From Gemmatimonadota bacterium (GTDB lineage: Bacteria > Gemmatimonadota > Gemmatimonadetes > Palauibacterales > Palauibacteraceae), in contig JAOTWC010000050.1 of NCBI GenBank assembly GCA_029863105.1, forward strand, positions 1-9,258: a stretch of DNA of 9,258 nt, in the 5' to 3' direction. The position numbers and the translations under genes are program-made. The notes beneath the pieces are model-generated. The model had not been told where the DNA came from and made no database searches. It was given only the letters and a program-made list of their open reading frames with translations. Each line of letters begins with the position of its first letter. Position 1 is the stretch's first letter. Positions 1 through 6,597 of this stretch are shown in pieces.

Positions 1-1
1 C

Positions 2-1069
2 GTCGAACTGAACCAGCACCTCGATTTGCTCGCCATCGGGACTGTGGCGGATCAGATGCCGCTCCTGGACGAGAATCGCGCTTTGACACGGGCTGGGCTG
101 CGAGTCCTGGCGCAGACCCGTAAGCCCGGGCTGCGGGCCTTGCTCGAGGTCTCCATGGGCGACTCGCTGTTAGACGTGCGCGCGGAAGATGTCGCGTACA
201 AGATCGCCCCGCGTCTGAACTCTGTCGGCCGGATGGCCGAGGCGGCCGATGGCCTGGAGCTGCTTCTTACGACCTCGGAGTCCGCGGCGACATCGCTTGC
301 CGCTAGGCTGGACCATCACAATGCGGAACGGCGGACGGTGGATCGGGCCGTGACGATCGAAGTCGAGCAGAAACTCGCGGAGGGTTTCGACCCGAGTCGT
401 GAAGCGATCATAGTCGTGTGGGGTGATGACTGGCACCCGGGCGTGGTCGGAATCGTTGCGTCCCGCGTTGTCGAGCGGTGGCACCGACCCGCCGTGGTGA
501 TCTCTCTGGACGGCCCACGGGGAAGAGGTTCCGGCCGGTCCGTCGACGGATTTCACTTGTTCGATGCGCTTCGCGACTGCGATGAATTTCTCGAGTCATT
601 CGGCGGGCATCCAATGGCCGCGGGGTTCACCATTGAGCGATGCAACCTGGAGGCGTTTGCCGATCGGCTTCGGGCGGTGGCGATGGATCGCATCGAGCGC
701 CGCGCGGGGCGGCAGACGCTCAACCTTGATCTGGACATTTCACTGCCGGACGCGTCGCTCGCTCTCGTGGATGCACTGGAGCATCTGCAGCCATTCGGCG
801 CCCAGAATCCGCCGCCGTTGATTGCGGCGCGGAGCGTGGGGGTCGAACAGCCATCGGTGGTGGGCGATGACGGCGCTCACCTGAAGGCCGTGCTGCGTTC
901 GGGCACAGTTTCTCTGCCCGCGATCGGTTTCGGGATGGGCAGCCGTCTCGGGGAGTTGGGGACCGGGCGGACGTACGACGTGGCGTTCCACCTCCAGGGC
1001 GATAGCTGGAACGGTCGCCGGCGACTCCAGGCACAGTTGCTCGACATCCGGCCGGCAGGCGCGGCATGA
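2..1069 (+). CDS. recJ: Single-stranded-DNA-specific 5'-3' exonuclease RecJ (5' end missing)
   Basis: RecJ degrades single-stranded DNA 5' to 3' in recombination and mismatch or base-excision repair. The reading frame is already open at the left edge (codons from base 2), so the start and the N-terminal DHH catalytic motifs lie outside the window. About 355 residues are visible, against roughly 560-580 for a full RecJ. Family landmarks appear in the right order: an LDLLAIGTVAD-type segment at 20-52, RLNSVGRM at 212-235, WHPGVVGIVASR at 431-466, the DHHA1 signature GGHPMAAG at 602-625, and an LQPFGAQNPPP segment at 785-817 that opens the C-terminal OB-fold part. A TTG at 26 is in frame but is internal, because homology continues upstream of it. 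The stop overlaps the rsmD start as ATGA. The identification is firm; only the 5' extent is unknown. Confidence 0.95.
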   Translation, partial: VELNQHLDLLAIGTVADQMPLLDENRALTRAGLRVLAQTRKPGLRALLEVSMGDSLLDVRAEDVAYKIAPRLNSVGRMAEAADGLELLLTTSESAATSLAARLDHHNAERRTVDRAVTIEVEQKLAEGFDPSREAIIVVWGDDWHPGVVGIVASRVVERWHRPAVVISLDGPRGRGSGRSVDGFHLFDALRDCDEFLESFGGHPMAAGFTIERCNLEAFADRLRAVAMDRIERRAGRQTLNLDLDISLPDASLALVDALEHLQPFGAQNPPPLIAARSVGVEQPSVVGDDGAHLKAVLRSGTVSLPAIGFGMGSRLGELGTGRTYDVAFHLQGDSWNGRRRLQAQLLDIRPAGAA

Positions 1070-1611
1070 CGCTTCGCGTGACGGGTGGATACCTGGGCGG
1101 CCGCCGCCTCCGATCACCGTCCGGTCGATCAACGCGGCCGACGGGGGCGCGGGTTCGTGAGGCGTGGTTCAGCGCGATTTCAGACCGGATCCCGGGTGCC
1201 ACGGTACTCGACTTGTTCGCCGGGTCAGGCGCGCTGGGAATTGAAGCCCTTTCCAGGGGTGCCGAGCGTGTGACGTTCGTCGAATCCAGCCGCACGGCGA
1301 TGGCCGTCCTGCGGCAGAATGTCGCGGCTCTCGATCTCGAGTCGCGATCCGAGTTCGTCCGGGCCGATGTGTTTCGAACCCTGGTGCGGTTTTCGGAGCC
1401 TGCCGCCGTCTGCGATCTTGCACTGGCAGATCCGCCTTACGACAGCAGCTTCGCCCGCCAGGTAGTGCAGGTCTGGCTTGAGAGACCGTTCGCGAGCATG
1501 CTGTGCGTCGAGCACGCCCGGTCGGGACTCGCCGGAGTCCAGCCCGACTGGACGCGTGTCTACGGCGACACGGCGTTGTCGTTCTTCATCGGACGAGGGA
1601 GGACCGAATGA
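1066..1611 (+). CDS. rsmD: 16S rRNA (guanine(966)-N(2))-methyltransferase RsmD
   Basis: RsmD uses S-adenosylmethionine to methylate N2 of G966 in 16S rRNA within assembled 30S particles. The 181-residue protein has the usual RsmD length. An RPTGARVREAWF segment (residues 24-35) matches the family's RPTxxRVREAxF signature. The SAM-binding loop is LDLFAGSGALGIEA (48-61), an acidic residue that would bind the SAM ribose is E73, and the N-methyltransferase catalytic motif DPPY is at 122-125. The ATG at 1066 overlaps the recJ stop by four bases (ATGA), so translation is probably coupled; only a weak AGG lies upstream. Its own stop overlaps the coaD start the same way. An rsmD-coaD pair is a common bacterial arrangement and supports both calls. 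Confidence 0.95.
   Translation: MTLRVTGGYLGGRRLRSPSGRSTRPTGARVREAWFSAISDRIPGATVLDLFAGSGALGIEALSRGAERVTFVESSRTAMAVLRQNVAALDLESRSEFVRADVFRTLVRFSEPAAVCDLALADPPYDSSFARQVVQVWLERPFASMLCVEHARSGLAGVQPDWTRVYGDTALSFFIGRGRTE
1595..1602 (+). promoter_or_regulatory. Strong Shine-Dalgarno sequence of coaD
   Basis: GAGGGAGG sits inside the end of rsmD and ends 5 bases before the ATG at 1608. It fixes the coaD start there rather than at an in-frame upstream start near 1503, which would add 35 residues unlike any CoaD. The resulting protein then begins close to the conserved AIYPGSFDP segment, as in the family. Confidence 0.75.
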
Positions 1612-2117
1612 GCCTTGCCGGCAGCACAGCGATCTACCCGGGTTCGTTCGACCCGCTGACGCTCGGTCACGACGACATTGTCAGACGAGCGTTGCGGCTC
1701 GCAGACCGCGTACTCATCGCAGTGGCCGAGACCTCTACGCACGTGAAGCGGCCGGCGTTCAGCCTGGAAGAGCGAGTGAGCCTGATCACAGAAGTCTATG
1801 CGGATGAACCGGGAGTGGAGGTCGTGCCGTTCAGCGGGCTGCTGGTCGACTTTGCGGCGCGCCATGGTGCGAGGGTGATCATTCGTGGACTGCGCGCGGT
1901 CAGCGACTTCGAATACGAATTCCAGATGGCCCTGATGAACCGCAGTCTGTCGCCCGAGATCGAAGTCATTTTCATGGCTCCGGCAAGCAACTACACGTTT
2001 CTGAGTTCCTCTCTGGTTCGCGAAGTCGCGGCCTTGGGGGGCGATGTGTCCCCGTATGTCCCGCACATCGTTCTCGAACGTCTCGCCCGGAGATACGGCG
2101 GGGCTCCGGACGGGTGA
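1608..2117 (+). CDS. coaD: Phosphopantetheine adenylyltransferase CoaD
   Basis: CoaD transfers the AMP moiety of ATP to 4'-phosphopantetheine, giving dephospho-CoA and pyrophosphate, the penultimate step of coenzyme A synthesis in the cytoplasm. The protein is 169 residues, normal for bacterial CoaD (about 160). Nucleotidyltransferase landmarks are the YPGSFDPLTLGH segment with the T/HxGH motif at residues 18-21, the RGLR segment at 93-96 followed by SDFEYEFQMALMNR, and the SSS-LVRE segment at 133-139, equivalent to the family's ISSSxVRE motif. The start at 1608 is set by a good Shine-Dalgarno sequence. Overlaps are four bases with rsmD upstream (ATGA) and four bases with pta downstream (GTGA). 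CoA and acetyl-CoA metabolism are therefore adjacent here. No odd features were seen. Confidence 0.96.
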   Translation: MSLAGSTAIYPGSFDPLTLGHDDIVRRALRLADRVLIAVAETSTHVKRPAFSLEERVSLITEVYADEPGVEVVPFSGLLVDFAARHGARVIIRGLRAVSDFEYEFQMALMNRSLSPEIEVIFMAPASNYTFLSSSLVREVAALGGDVSPYVPHIVLERLARRYGGAPDG

Positions 2118-3074
2118 GCTTTCTCGCGTATCTCGCCCGCCGTGCCGCCATCCCCAGACGTATCGGTTTCCCGGAAGCGGGCGAAGACAGAACACGCGCT
2201 GCCATAGCATCCCTCGCGGCAGGACGCGGACCCGTGCCGGTGGCCGTTACCGACGGGGACGAAGCTCCCGGGCGCGCACCGACTGGACCTGGCGGACGAA
2301 ACACTCCGGGCGCGTGTCATCCCGTTCTGTCCGGACCTTGGGAAGGCTGGTTCGGGAGACACGCTCCGACTCGCAGTTGCGGCGGTGGCATCGGGCGTCC
2401 TGGACGGAGCGGTGGCCGGTGCCGTGGCGACGACGGCAGACGTAGTGCGCGCGGGACTGAAGATTCTGGGCTGTGCGGAGGGGACGACCACCGTTTCCGG
2501 AGCCTTCTATGTGATCCTGCCGGCCAACGAGGCGAGTCCGGAGCGTGTGCTCACATTCACGGATGCGGCCGTCGTGCCGCGACCGGATGCCCGGCAACTC
2601 GCCGAGATCGCCGCAGCGGCGTGCGACGCCCGGAGGTCAATCGTAGGCGACGAACCGCGGGTCGCATTCCTCTCCTATGCCACGCGCGGATCGGCGGGCG
2701 GAGAGGACATTGCCCGAATCCGGGAGGCCGTGCATTTGTTTCGGCACCGCTGTCCGGGAGTGCCCGCAGACGGCGAAATCCAGGCCGATGCGGCTCTCGT
2801 CCCAGAAGTCGCTGAGCGCAAGGCGCCGGGGTCGCTCCTGGGCGGAAACGCGAACATTCTCGTGTTTCCGGACCTCGCGTCCGGCAACATCTCCTACAAG
2901 CTCGTGCACCGCCTTGCCGCCGCCGCCGCGATCGGCCCGATTCTGCAGGGGTTGTCGAGGCCTCTCAACGATCTTTCGCGCGGGGCTTCAATCGAGGACA
3001 TTGTCAACGTCGCACGGGTTACGGCCCTGCAAGCTGCCGGGTCGGCCGTCGGGAAACCATCGGAGAGCGCATGA
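2114..3074 (+). CDS. pta: Phosphate acetyltransferase Pta, reading frame broken by a one-base shift near 2270
   Basis: Pta interconverts acetyl-CoA plus phosphate with acetyl phosphate plus CoA; with acetate kinase it yields ATP from acetyl-CoA. The first 52 residues (GTG at 2114, including RRIGFPEAGEDRTRAA) are in one frame. From about 2271 to the TGA at 3072-3074 the Pta sequence continues in the +1 frame. Skipping one base in CCCGGG gives a 319-residue protein, right for a single-domain Pta. Later landmarks are GAVATTADVVRAG, EIQADAALVP, KAPGSLLGGNANILVFPDL, SGNISYK and NDLSRGASIEDIV. The Ser-Arg pair (bases 2976-2981) and the following Asp match the active-site residues described for Methanosarcina Pta. 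The downstream frame has no start codon before GTG 2385, which lies inside the domain, so this is one gene. Phosphate butyryltransferase is a less likely alternative. Acetate kinase is not in the window. Confidence 0.88.
2262..2276 (+). other. Frameshift site within pta
   Basis: Homology to Pta passes from the frame of 2114 to the frame of 2271 here. Reading GCT CCC, dropping one G, then GGC GCG CAC CGA gives a smooth A-P-G-A-H-R joint leading into LDLADETLRARV. Without the shift the original frame runs on as unrelated Arg/Gly-rich residues to 2815. An extra base in the CCCGGG/GCGCGC context is the simplest explanation. GC-rich short runs like this are also a common place for consensus or assembly errors. 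Confidence 0.8.
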
Positions 3075-3403
3075 ACTTTCGGATATCGAACGCAGGCGGA
3101 GTGGTACTGGTCGAAGTGGAGGGTGAACTGATCGTGGGGAACCGCGAAGAGTTCAAGCAGATCGTCCTCGGCCAGCTGGATGGCGGCGGCCGGAAGTTCG
3201 TCGTCGACTTTGCCAAGTCGAGCTACATCGATTCCTCGGGTCTCGGCGCGCTGGTAAGCCTGTCGAAGAAGATCCGGGAAGTGGGCGGTGCGCTGCGGCT
3301 CGCCGGCCTCAACGAAGACCTGCGGACTCTGTTCGATCTCACGAAGCTGAACACCCTGTTCCAGATCTCGGATAACCGGGACCTGGCTTTGGCCGATTTC
3401 TGA
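3071..3403 (+). CDS. STAS-domain protein, anti-sigma factor antagonist (SpoIIAA/RsbV type)
   Basis: This 110-residue protein is essentially one STAS domain. Such proteins bind an anti-sigma serine kinase when unphosphorylated and release the kinase's target; phosphorylation of a serine switches this off. The hallmark is YIDSSGLGALVSL: the DSSGLG motif occupies residues 54-59 and the second serine, S56, is the expected phosphorylation site by analogy with SpoIIAA and RsbV. The N-terminal strand pattern (VVLVEVEGELIVGN) is also typical. The ATG at 3071 overlaps the pta stop (ATGA) and has GGAG at 3062-3065. The next two genes encode a matching kinase and phosphatase, which strongly supports a working partner-switch cassette. 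The final target is not encoded here, so calling it specifically an anti-anti-sigma factor is an inference. Confidence 0.9.
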   Translation: MNFRISNAGGVVLVEVEGELIVGNREEFKQIVLGQLDGGGRKFVVDFAKSSYIDSSGLGALVSLSKKIREVGGALRLAGLNEDLRTLFDLTKLNTLFQISDNRDLALADF

Positions 3404-3413
3404 CGGGGATCGC

Positions 3414-4208
3414 ATGGGTCAGGCGGGCCGTCGGGTTCTGATCTGCTCGGGCCGCCAGGACGTCGTGGGAGACCTGGCCGCAAGGCTGGCGGGACTCGAC
3501 GCCGCCGCGTCCGTGGCCGCGCGACCGGATGCGTGGGCGGGCCAGCGGCCGGATCTCGTGTTCATCGACCTGGCGGACCCGGGACAGAGCGTGCGGGAAG
3601 CCCGCACTTCGTTCGGCATTGAAACCGAACTCATCGCCCTCGTGGACGGCGGGTCGGTAGACAGTCTTCTGCCGGCAATCGCGGCCGGATGTTCCGATTA
3701 CCTGTTCCATCCGATCAATGAGGCGGAGTTGCGCCTGCGCTGGCAGCGCCACGTCGCTGGTCGCGGCGGCGGACGGCCGCACAGACCCGCGGGACTATCC
3801 GGTAAGGTCCACCTGGAGTTTCCGTCCAGCGTCGGCTACGTGCGTCATGCGGTTGCCGAAATCGTCGAGGCATGTGAGCGCCTCGCGTTCGCCGGTTCAC
3901 GGGCGACGCTCAACCTCCGTGTCGCGCTGGGTGAGGTGCTGGCCAACGCGATCTTGTACGGAAACGATGAAGATCCCGGACGGCTCGTGCGCATCGACGC
4001 CGATCTCCGACCGGGCGCAGCCGTGGTTACCGTCACGGATGAAGGGCCGGGCTTCGATCCGACGGCCGTGCTGGACCCGACGCTGCCGGAGAACCGGGAC
4101 CGCAGCCACGGCCGAGGCCTGTTTCTGCTGCGCACGCTCGCTGACGAAGTGGTTTACAACGACCGGGGAAACGCCGTCACTCTCACCGTCCGGGCGCCCT
4201 GTGCCTGA
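3414..4208 (+). CDS. Receiver-like domain fused to RsbW/SpoIIAB-type serine kinase (HATPase_c)
   Basis: The 264-residue protein has two parts. Residues about 6-115 have the layout of a response-regulator receiver: PDLVFIDL with possible phosphoacceptor D52, then GCSDYLFHPINEAELRLR near the last helix. It lacks the acidic pair after the first strand (S12-G13-R14-Q15), has V77-D78 where Thr/Ser is usual, and H99 in place of the invariant Lys. Residues about 130-262 are a GHKL ATPase: N-box ALGEVLANAILYGN with E174 and N178, G1 box DEGPGFDP (209-216), and G2 box HGRGLFLLRTLAD (232-244). This is the anti-sigma serine kinase class, without a histidine phosphotransfer domain. It probably phosphorylates the STAS protein encoded just upstream. 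The ATG at 3414 has GGGGA at 3405-3409; the gap from the STAS gene is 10 bases, and the 3' end overlaps the phosphatase gene by 8 bases. Confidence 0.87.
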   Translation: MGQAGRRVLICSGRQDVVGDLAARLAGLDAAASVAARPDAWAGQRPDLVFIDLADPGQSVREARTSFGIETELIALVDGGSVDSLLPAIAAGCSDYLFHPINEAELRLRWQRHVAGRGGGRPHRPAGLSGKVHLEFPSSVGYVRHAVAEIVEACERLAFAGSRATLNLRVALGEVLANAILYGNDEDPGRLVRIDADLRPGAAVVTVTDEGPGFDPTAVLDPTLPENRDRSHGRGLFLLRTLADEVVYNDRGNAVTLTVRAPCA

Positions 4209-5700
4209 GCAGGCCGTCCCTGACGAGCGCCTGCGACGCCTGCTGGACGCGTTTTCGGTCGCAGGACTTCGCTTCCGGCTGGTGCTCCTGGACGGCGCGA
4301 GCGAAGAGACGCTCCACGATGGGCTGGGGACACTGGCGGTCGATACGCATGAGGCGGTCTGGCCTGTCGCAGAAAGCCTGACGATCCGGGCCACGTTCGC
4401 CGGATCCTCTCGGCCGGCGGATGCCAGGCTGCATGAGTTGCTGGCATCTGTCGTGCCCGATGCACTGCGCATGGAGCGTGAGCTGCTGTTCTTCAGCCGG
4501 GAACTCGCCGGACGCTACGGCGAGGTCGATCTGCTGACGAGTGTCGGCGACACGCTCGGTTCCGGGATCGTACTCGAGCGCGGTGTGGCCAGGCTACTCG
4601 CCGAACTCGTCAGCGTCATGGACGCCTCCGGTGCGGAACTGTGGACCGTCGACGACGACGAATCCCACCTGCTGCGATTCGCGGGATCAAGTCCGGCGGG
4701 CGACGGCAATTCCATCGATCTCAAGTTGAGCGGAAGCGTGTTGGCCCAGGCATTCCGTGGTCAGATCGCAAGGTCGGCGGTCAAGGAGGATCGGGCCGAA
4801 TTGCTCGTCCCCATCGGCCGGGCGCCCGATCGTGGTCGGAGTGGTTCGATGGGCGTCCTCAAGGTCACGCGGCGTCCGGAACGGCCTTTTCGGCAGTCCG
4901 ATTCGCGGCTTGTGACGGCGATTGCCAGCCAGATCGGTGCCGCATTCGAGAATCGGCGGCTGATCGGTGAGAAAGTCGAACGTGAGCGCATGCTCGTCGA
5001 GCTCGAGCTGGCGCACCACCTGCAGCTCAAGCTTCTTCCTCAACTCGCTGACTTCGAGGATTGCGCGGACATTGCGGCGCGCTGCGAACCGGCCGATTCG
5101 GTTGGCGGTGACTTCTACCATCTGTTCCGGCTCGGGGAGGGCCGGTTCGGCGTGATGCTCGGTGATGTCAGCTCCCATGGCTACTCGGCAGGTCTGATCA
5201 TGGCGCTCACCATGAGCGCCGCGTCACTCGTTGTTCGGGAGAGCGACCGGCCCGGCGACGTGCTCCGGGGTATCCACCGTGAGTTGGTCCGCAAGCTGGA
5301 GAGCACGGATATGTACATGACGCTGTGCTATGTCGTGCTGGATCCGACCAACAATCGGTTGTGCTACGCGAACGCGGGCCATCCGCATGCGTTCCGCATC
5401 GGCCCGGCTATCGCCGATCGCCTCGATGCCCTGAATCCCCCTCTCGGGATCGCGGAGTTCGACGCCTACGAAGAACGGGACCTGTCGTGGCATCGGGGCG
5501 AGGACACCCTGCTGTTGTTCACCGATGGTCTGAGCGAGACGATCCGCGACGACCAGCTGTGGTCAGACGACATCATCATAGATGCCGTGCGAAGCCATCT
5601 GAACTCCGAGGCCGGTGCTGTACTGGAGGAGCTGTTCAGGATCGCGTCGCCGAGCGATACGCCGCTGGCCGACGATCGTACGGCTCTGGTGCTAAAGTAA
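4201..5700 (+). CDS. GAF-domain PP2C-type serine phosphatase (SpoIIE/RsbU family)
   Basis: This 499-residue protein probably dephosphorylates the STAS protein, reversing the kinase encoded just upstream. Residues 1-105 are not recognised. About 107-255 look like a GAF sensor (YGEVDLLTSVGDTLGSGIVL to IGAAFENRRL). A helical linker (about 250-281, ENRRLIGEKVERERMLVELELA) leads into the SpoIIE phosphatase domain. That domain has all the expected metal-binding motifs: GGD with D304, GDVSSHG with D322, NAGHP (391-395), FTDGLSE with D442, and the final DDRTALVLK with D491/D492. No membrane segment was seen, so it is likely cytosolic. The GTG at 4201 gives an 8-base overlap with the kinase gene. The frame stays open back to 3718, but that stretch is out-of-frame kinase coding sequence. 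The Shine-Dalgarno match is weak, so the exact start is less certain than the function. Confidence 0.88.
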   Translation: MPEQAVPDERLRRLLDAFSVAGLRFRLVLLDGASEETLHDGLGTLAVDTHEAVWPVAESLTIRATFAGSSRPADARLHELLASVVPDALRMERELLFFSRELAGRYGEVDLLTSVGDTLGSGIVLERGVARLLAELVSVMDASGAELWTVDDDESHLLRFAGSSPAGDGNSIDLKLSGSVLAQAFRGQIARSAVKEDRAELLVPIGRAPDRGRSGSMGVLKVTRRPERPFRQSDSRLVTAIASQIGAAFENRRLIGEKVERERMLVELELAHHLQLKLLPQLADFEDCADIAARCEPADSVGGDFYHLFRLGEGRFGVMLGDVSSHGYSAGLIMALTMSAASLVVRESDRPGDVLRGIHRELVRKLESTDMYMTLCYVVLDPTNNRLCYANAGHPHAFRIGPAIADRLDALNPPLGIAEFDAYEERDLSWHRGEDTLLLFTDGLSETIRDDQLWSDDIIIDAVRSHLNSEAGAVLEELFRIASPSDTPLADDRTALVLK

Positions 5701-5708
5701 AACATAAA

Positions 5709-6509
5709 GTGGTCCGTCCTAAACGATCTCTCAGTCAGAATTTCCTCGTCGATAAGAATATCCGACGCAAGCTGGTGGAGACACTTGCCGCGGAGCCCGG
5801 CGATGCCGTGGTCGAGGTGGGTCCGGGGCACGGAGAGTTGTCCGAACTCATGATCGGGACGGTGCGTCGCCTGGTGTTGATCGAGAAGGACGACCGACTG
5901 GCTCCCCTGCTGTCCGATCGGTGGGGGGATCGGCCGGATGTCCTGGTGGTTCACGGAGACGCGCTCGAAGTGGACTGGTCGTCCTTCGGCACTGGATCCC
6001 CGGTACGGTTCGTGTCGAATGTTCCCTATGCGATCACTTCACCGTTGATCTTCCGTCTGCTGGACGCCGAGCCCGAGGCCCGGAGAATCGTCGTCCTCGT
6101 CCAGGAAGAGGTGGCGCGGCGCATTACCGCCGCCCCGGGCGGGAAGGAGTACGGTGCGCTGAGCGTGGGAGTTCAGACCCGTGCCCGAGCACGACTCGCG
6201 TTCCGCGTCGGCCGGCAGGCATTCCGGCCGGTTCCGGGCGTCGACTCGGCAGCGGTCGTGATGGAACCGTTCCCCGGCAGGACGCGGGAAGAAATTGAGG
6301 CGGTGCGCAGGTTGGCGCGTGCGGCGTTCTCGAGACGGCGGAAGCAACTCGGGACGATTCTCCGCACGGCGCCGGAATATCATCTCGGACCGGAGGAGGT
6401 TGGCGCCGTCACCCTGGAATTCGGGATCGATCCCACCGTGCGCCCCGAGCAGATCGGACCGGAGCCGTTCGCGGCACTCGCGATGCGGCTGGAGAGCCTG
6501 AGAGGCTGA
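5709..6509 (+). CDS. rsmA: 16S rRNA (adenine(1518)-N(6)/adenine(1519)-N(6))-dimethyltransferase RsmA (KsgA)
   Basis: RsmA dimethylates two adjacent adenines in the 3'-terminal hairpin of 16S rRNA during late 30S assembly, using S-adenosylmethionine. From the GTG at 5709 the product is 266 residues, the usual size. It opens with the family signature RPKRSLSQNFLVD (3-15), has the SAM loop EVGPGHGEL at 36-44, the catalytic motif NVPY at 104-107 (NLPY in most members) followed by AITSPL, and the late RPVPGVDSAAVV segment. The frame is open much further upstream, but that stretch overlaps the phosphatase gene out of frame and does not resemble RsmA. The gap from the phosphatase stop is 8 bases. 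No Shine-Dalgarno sequence was seen; the start lies in a local A-rich patch (about 5694-5709), and re-initiation after the upstream TAA is plausible. Confidence 0.93.
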   Translation: MVRPKRSLSQNFLVDKNIRRKLVETLAAEPGDAVVEVGPGHGELSELMIGTVRRLVLIEKDDRLAPLLSDRWGDRPDVLVVHGDALEVDWSSFGTGSPVRFVSNVPYAITSPLIFRLLDAEPEARRIVVLVQEEVARRITAAPGGKEYGALSVGVQTRARARLAFRVGRQAFRPVPGVDSAAVVMEPFPGRTREEIEAVRRLARAAFSRRRKQLGTILRTAPEYHLGPEEVGAVTLEFGIDPTVRPEQIGPEPFAALAMRLESLRG

Positions 6510-6514
6510 CCGGA

Positions 6515-6541
6515 CGCCGGTTGAGCGGAAAGCCGCCGGCG
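6515..6541 (+). other. Hairpin-forming repeat downstream of rsmA
   Basis: CGCCGG (6515-6520) pairs with CCGGCG (6536-6541) around a 15-base loop; an alternative small stem GCGG/CCGC lies within the loop. There is no T-tract after it, so an intrinsic terminator is doubtful. It overlaps the proposed rex promoter. It may be a weak transcript end or chance pairing in GC-rich DNA. Confidence 0.25.
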
Positions 6542-6549
6542 AGTATGTT
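6521..6549 (+). promoter_or_regulatory. Candidate sigma-70-type promoter of the rex operon
   Basis: TTGAGC (6521-6526) and TATGTT (6544-6549) match four of six positions each of the -35 and -10 consensus, with a 17-base spacer. Transcription would start at about 6556-6557, inside the Rex operator, so a bound Rex dimer would block the promoter. The promoter is proposed by eye, and the sigma-factor preferences of this organism are unknown. Confidence 0.5.
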
Positions 6550-6550
6550 C

Positions 6551-6568
6551 TTGTGAACTCTTTCACAA
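6551..6568 (+). promoter_or_regulatory. Rex operator (perfect palindrome)
   Basis: TTGTGAACTCTTTCACAA is a perfect TTGTGAA-N4-TTCACAA inverted repeat, exactly the Rex consensus known from Gram-positive bacteria and widely conserved. It lies 30 bases before the rex ATG and directly after the proposed -10 element. Rex binds such sites when NADH is low and leaves when NADH rises, so the site most likely mediates autoregulation of rex and control of the two genes behind it. Confidence 0.92.
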
Positions 6569-6597
6569 GCCTCGATGGACGTTGTTTGGCAACCAAG

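Noticed and set aside
720..1295. Long antisense open frames (for example 720-1295, 1560-2210, 6039-6776 and 8380-9063 on the minus strand)
   Set aside because: They lie opposite well-identified + strand genes, are rich in Arg, Ser and Pro, and show no domain motif. They are typical by-products of high-GC coding sequence.
2267..2272. Programmed +1 frameshifting at CCCGGG in pta
   Set aside because: There is no stop codon, rare codon or visible stimulator next to the site, and the unshifted frame stays open for 180 codons. A sequence error or fresh mutation is simpler.
2114..2815. A stand-alone 233-residue protein starting at GTG 2114
   Set aside because: Only the first 52 residues look like a real protein (the Pta N-terminus). 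The rest is Arg/Gly-rich shadow sequence under the main Pta frame.
3718..5700. A 660-codon open frame that would make the phosphatase 161 residues longer
   Set aside because: The first 161 codons lie over the ATPase domain of the kinase gene in another frame and read as Arg/Ser-rich nonsense. The kinase frame there has intact N, G1 and G2 boxes. The start was placed at GTG 4201.
5325..5708. An upstream extension of the rsmA frame
   Set aside because: It overlaps the SpoIIE catalytic domain, which is clearly coded in another frame, and resembles no RsmA N-terminus. RsmA family similarity begins at RPKRSLSQNF.
6515..6541. Rho-independent terminator after rsmA
   Set aside because: The stem is only 6 bp, the loop is 15 bases, and no T-tract follows. 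It was kept only as a low-confidence hairpin.
6553..6597. Upstream GTG start for rex adding 15 residues
   Set aside because: The codon lies inside the Rex operator and near or upstream of the likely transcription start. The added residues do not resemble Rex N-termini.
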